Shown here piece after piece: positions 61,129 to 64,000 of a DNA stretch of 64,000 nucleotides; the stretch's first letter is position 1; the number at the start of each line of letters is the position of its first letter. Where the stretch lies: NCBI GenBank assembly GCA_035638255.1, contig DASRAJ010000021.1, forward strand, positions 1 to 64,000, read 5' to 3'. This DNA is from DASRAJ01 sp035638255. GTDB taxonomy: Bacteria > Bacteroidota > Bacteroidia > Chitinophagales > UBA10324. Below the pieces are notes generated by a model. The model made no database searches. It saw nothing but the letters and a program-made list of their open reading frames with translations, and was not told the origin of the DNA. A program made the position numbers and the translations under genes.

Positions 61129-63414
61129 ATGAAAAAACTTTACGCCATTATTTTTTTCTCTCTTTTTCTCAATTCAGCACTTGCACAAAAGCAAGCCTGG
61201 AAATGGTATTTCAGCAACAATGCTGCGATGGATTTCAGCACCGGGGTACCGGTGGCACTCTTTGACAATGCCATGTATCAGTATGAGGGGTCTTCTTCTA
61301 TTGCTGATGAAAATGGCGATCTGCTTTTTTACTCTGATGGTATTACTGTTTGGAATAAAAATCATCTGCCGATGCCGAATGGGACCGGCATGCTCGGAAA
61401 TTATTCCTCCACGCAATCGGCCCTCATCGTTCCAAAGCCGGGAAGCACGACCATCTATTATATTTTTGTCACTGACGAAACCTCTACTGCCCATTATTCA
61501 GAGCTTGATATAACACTCGATGGAGGGCTGGGCGATATTACCGCAAACAAGAATATTCTCCTGAACAATAACTGCAATGAAAAATTAGCAGCCGTTCGTT
61601 CGGCAAATGGCCAGGATATCTGGGTTGCAGTTCATGAGGTCAGCAACAGCAACTTCGCTGCATACCTTGTAACAAGTTCAGGAGTGGGTGCTGCAGTTGT
61701 TTCCAATGTCGGCAATCAGATCGGAGGCGGACCGGGACAGTTAAAGTTTTCACCCAACGGAAAAAGAGCTGCCCTGGGGACTCTGGGTTCAGAAACAATT
61801 GATCTCTACGACTTCGACAATTCCACAGGCATATTTTCTCATCCCGTGGCACTAACAACAGTGTATAATCAAACATACGGTCTTGAGTTTTCACCAAACA
61901 GCAAAGTGTTATACTCAGGTGAATTTCCCGGTACTCAAAATGTGCATCAATGGAATCTTGATTTACCGGATTCACTGATTCAGTTGTCGGATGCTACCAT
62001 TGGTATATCGTTAGGGAGCACAGCATCCTTTCAATTAGCTGTTGATGGCAAAATTTATTTTGCACAGGATGGCGCTTCTTATGTTGGATCCATTAGTAAT
62101 CCTGATGTTTATGGGGGCGCTGGTTATGATAACATGGCAATAAATGTTTCACCAAAGGTTGTCGGTCTGGGTTTACCCAATTTTATCGCAAGCCTTTTCC
62201 AGCCCGTGAACGCTGAACATTTCTGTTTTGGCGACGCCACTAATTTTTATTTCACGGATTCTGCTTTGTACACTTCGGTCTATTGGAATTTTGGTGATTC
62301 CGCTTCGGGCGCTGCTAATATTGATTCTGGTATCAATGTTTTTCACGTGTTCTCTGATACAGGTGAATATACTGTTCAGGTGGCAGAGAATTTTAGTAAC
62401 GGAAGTGTTGATACGCTCTATACAACAATCACGATTGTTCTTTCTCCTCTTGTAAACCTGGGAAACGATACTTCAATCTGCGAAGGCGACTCGCTGTTCA
62501 TTGATGCCGGCAATGCCGGAAGTTCATTTCTGTGGAGTGATGGAAGTGTTTCACAAACACTTTTAATTTCCGCAGCGGGCATCTACTCGGTGGCTGTTTC
62601 TGATGGCACCTGCACCGGTGTTGATACCATTGTTGTTTCCACCATCAACTGCAACCAGCTTCCTGCTTTTGCTGCATCGGATACGGATGTATGTGAGAAA
62701 TTTTGCGTTGACTATTTTGATCTTACGCTCAACTCTTTTGAATGGCACTGGACTTTTGAAGGCGGCAGTCCTTCTTCGTCAACCAATCAAAACCCAACCA
62801 GCATTTGCTACAACTTTCCGGGCACCTACGATGTGACCCTCATCTTCACGAATGCAAACGGAACTGATACACTTACGCTGCCTGACTACTTAACAGTCTA
62901 TGCCACTCCTCCGCCTCCTGCTATCACGCAAGCTGGTTATACGCTCACTTCGAGTGCTGCAAATTCTTATCAGTGGCAATTCAACAGTACCGATATTCCC
63001 GGCGCAACGAATCAATCGTACACCGTTCTGCAATCAGGATATTACACCGTGATTGTTGGTGACGCGAATGGCTGCATCAATTCATGGACTACGTACGTTT
63101 TGATTTCAGGAATTGAGGATGCGGATGATGAAGCGGGCATTTTTATCTATCCCAATCCTTCTTCGGGAAGTTTCATTGTTGAATGGCTTAATGGCTTAAT
63201 GGCTGATGAAGTCCAAATTGATGTTGTGAATACATTGGGGCAGATTATTTTTTCGTCTGCTGATGCACCATCTATCGGGACCTCTTCATTCTCCGAAGGA
63301 ATGCATTCAGACAAAAAGGAAATTGACCTGAGTAATATGGTGAGCGGCGTTTACTTCATCGAAATAAAAACAACCAATGTATTTGCACGGAAGAAAATTT
63401 TGCTGGTACACTGA
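61129..63414 (+). CDS. WD40-like propeller with two PKD/Ig-like pairs, T9SS cargo
   Basis: ATG chosen for the MKKLYAIIFFSLFLNSALAQ leader; a TTG seven codons upstream is less likely. Residues ~21-360 match a Bacteroidota secreted propeller family with the signature WYFSNNAAMDFSTG, SSIADENGDLLFYSDGITVWNKNH, STQSALIVPKPGSTTIYYIF, LKFSPNGKRAA and LEFSPNSKVLYSG. A PKD domain (~364-445, VYWNFGDSASG) and an Ig-like domain (~446-510, SICEGDSLFIDAGN) are family-typical. The array's own cassette then follows (VCEKFC from ~522, Ig-like, sorting domain ~674-761), so the gene has been joined to the local tail. The tail has a decayed type D element. It ends with TGA, the only such stop among the intact genes here. 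Confidence 0.92.
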   Translation: MKKLYAIIFFSLFLNSALAQKQAWKWYFSNNAAMDFSTGVPVALFDNAMYQYEGSSSIADENGDLLFYSDGITVWNKNHLPMPNGTGMLGNYSSTQSALIVPKPGSTTIYYIFVTDETSTAHYSELDITLDGGLGDITANKNILLNNNCNEKLAAVRSANGQDIWVAVHEVSNSNFAAYLVTSSGVGAAVVSNVGNQIGGGPGQLKFSPNGKRAALGTLGSETIDLYDFDNSTGIFSHPVALTTVYNQTYGLEFSPNSKVLYSGEFPGTQNVHQWNLDLPDSLIQLSDATIGISLGSTASFQLAVDGKIYFAQDGASYVGSISNPDVYGGAGYDNMAINVSPKVVGLGLPNFIASLFQPVNAEHFCFGDATNFYFTDSALYTSVYWNFGDSASGAANIDSGINVFHVFSDTGEYTVQVAENFSNGSVDTLYTTITIVLSPLVNLGNDTSICEGDSLFIDAGNAGSSFLWSDGSVSQTLLISAAGIYSVAVSDGTCTGVDTIVVSTINCNQLPAFAASDTDVCEKFCVDYFDLTLNSFEWHWTFEGGSPSSSTNQNPTSICYNFPGTYDVTLIFTNANGTDTLTLPDYLTVYATPPPPAITQAGYTLTSSAANSYQWQFNSTDIPGATNQSYTVLQSGYYTVIVGDANGCINSWTTYVLISGIEDADDEAGIFIYPNPSSGSFIVEWLNGLMADEVQIDVVNTLGQIIFSSADAPSIGTSSFSEGMHSDKKEIDLSNMVSGVYFIEIKTTNVFARKKILLVH

Positions 63415-63584
63415 ACTGTTTCCCTTCTGTTAAAAATTTCTGTTCTGCGGGCGAAGAAAGGCATAGATTTGTTTCATAGGATTCCATTCAGAAAGTGATG
63501 CCTCGCACAGGATTGACTTCATTAAAATAAGAGCAAGCTTTTTTTCCTTAATAAAAAAAATTGATCGCTCATAAAATTATCATC
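63415..63584. other. Intergenic region between the two WD40-like genes
   Basis: 170 bases without the array hairpin module. AT-rich run (TTTTTTTCCTTAATAAAAAAAATTGATC) near the next start. Nothing further recognised. Confidence 0.4.
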
Positions 63585-64000
63585 ATGAAAAAAAATTTCC
63601 TCCTTCAACGAAGCTTCTATCTTCATGTTAGTTTCAGTAAACAACTCCGCGTAGCCGGACTCATCACCGCCCTTGTACTTTCCTGCTCAACAGTATTTGC
63701 GCAAAAGCAAACCTGGCAATGGTACTTCGGTTACAATGCCTCTATGGAGTTCAGCACCGGCGTGCCGGTGGTGACGAACAACAGCGCTATGAGCCAATGG
63801 GAAGGTTGCGCTTCCATTGCTGATGCAGACGGTGATTTGTTATTCTACACCGATGGCCTGAGCGTGTGGAACAAGAATCATACTGTTATGCCCAACGGTA
63901 CCGGACTACTCGGGGATCCTTCGAGCACGCAATCAGCATTGATCATTCCCAAGCCTGCCAGCAATACCATTTATTATATCTTCACCACGAATGGATCAAC
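63585..64000 (+). CDS. WD40-like propeller protein, N-terminal part (3' end outside window)
   Basis: ATG follows ATCATC and opens MKKNFLLQRSFYLHVSF...STVFAQ, a leader of ~45 residues that is lengthened by a type G insert. The mature part starts KQTWQWYFGYNASMEFSTG and continues CASIADADGDLLFYTDGLSVWNKNHTVMPNGTG and STQSALIIPKPASNTIYYIF, closely parallel to the preceding gene. It is therefore a tandem duplicate. The frame is open to the window end, so the C-terminal domains cannot be seen. Confidence 0.88.
   Translation, partial: MKKNFLLQRSFYLHVSFSKQLRVAGLITALVLSCSTVFAQKQTWQWYFGYNASMEFSTGVPVVTNNSAMSQWEGCASIADADGDLLFYTDGLSVWNKNHTVMPNGTGLLGDPSSTQSALIIPKPASNTIYYIFTTNGS
63604..63659. repeat. Signal-peptide palindromic element, type G
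   Basis: TTCAACGAAGC at the left and CCGCGTAGCCGGA at the right, with ~30 bases between, all in frame within the leader. Same flanks as the copy at 5944 but with a different centre. Confidence 0.5.

Noticed and set aside
1..64000. Polymorphic toxin or contact-dependent inhibition system
   Set aside because: The variable region is N-terminal, not C-terminal. There are no toxin domains and no small immunity genes between units.

Overview
The window looks like Bacteroidota DNA (AT-leaning, TAA as the nearly universal stop, no Shine-Dalgarno pattern, ATG-AAA-AAA starts) from a gliding- or surface-type organism with a type IX secretion system (T9SS). No T9SS machinery, tRNA, rRNA, regulator or housekeeping gene is present. 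Almost every base belongs to one head-to-tail array of about 30 secreted, T9SS-sorted surface proteins on the + strand, with one unrelated, interrupted gene on the - strand at 23.2-24.8 kb.

Common plan of the array proteins: signal peptide ending in A-Q, a variable N-terminal sensor/binding domain, a PKD-like domain with a C-E-K-F-C pair and a third Cys in NICY, an Ig-like domain (YQWQ, GATNQ, NGC), and a T9SS type A C-terminal sorting domain (YPNPSSG ... TLGQ ... GVYFIEIKT ... RKKILIA). The C-terminal ~240 residues are nearly the same from gene to gene, while the front is swapped. The fronts are a LamG-like domain (632), a jelly-roll carbohydrate-binding-like domain (2149), a six-unit Kelch-type propeller (most genes), a seven-unit propeller built on FGGT / DGGYILGG / DYWIVK (eight genes), and a WD40-like propeller (61129 and the partial gene at 63585).

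Layout: 1-3.8 kb, partial gene plus LamG and jelly-roll members; 3.8-23.1 kb, Kelch and FGGT members ending in a headless gene; 23.2-24.8 kb, SBBP-repeat gene on the opposite strand with an internal TGA; 25-60.7 kb, second run of Kelch and FGGT members with recent block duplications, deletion scars at 31.5 and 54 kb, and a frameshifted member at 51.6 kb; 60.8-61.1 kb, a MITE-like inverted-repeat element; 61.1-64 kb, WD40-like members.

The most unusual signal is a population of short palindromes (TCCCGA-n-TCGGGA and relatives, TCCGAAGGAGTCCATTCGGA, CAACGAAGC...GCGTAG) that sit in the intergenic leaders and also inside the coding sequences, always in frame, at the signal peptide, the signal-peptide cleavage site, the sorting-domain loop and the last sorting-domain strand. 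One copy is read in a different frame from its siblings. This resembles the in-frame palindromic elements known from Rickettsia. Together with near-identical cassettes, excision-like scars and block duplications it suggests a fast-turnover, recombination-driven repertoire of displayed propeller proteins.
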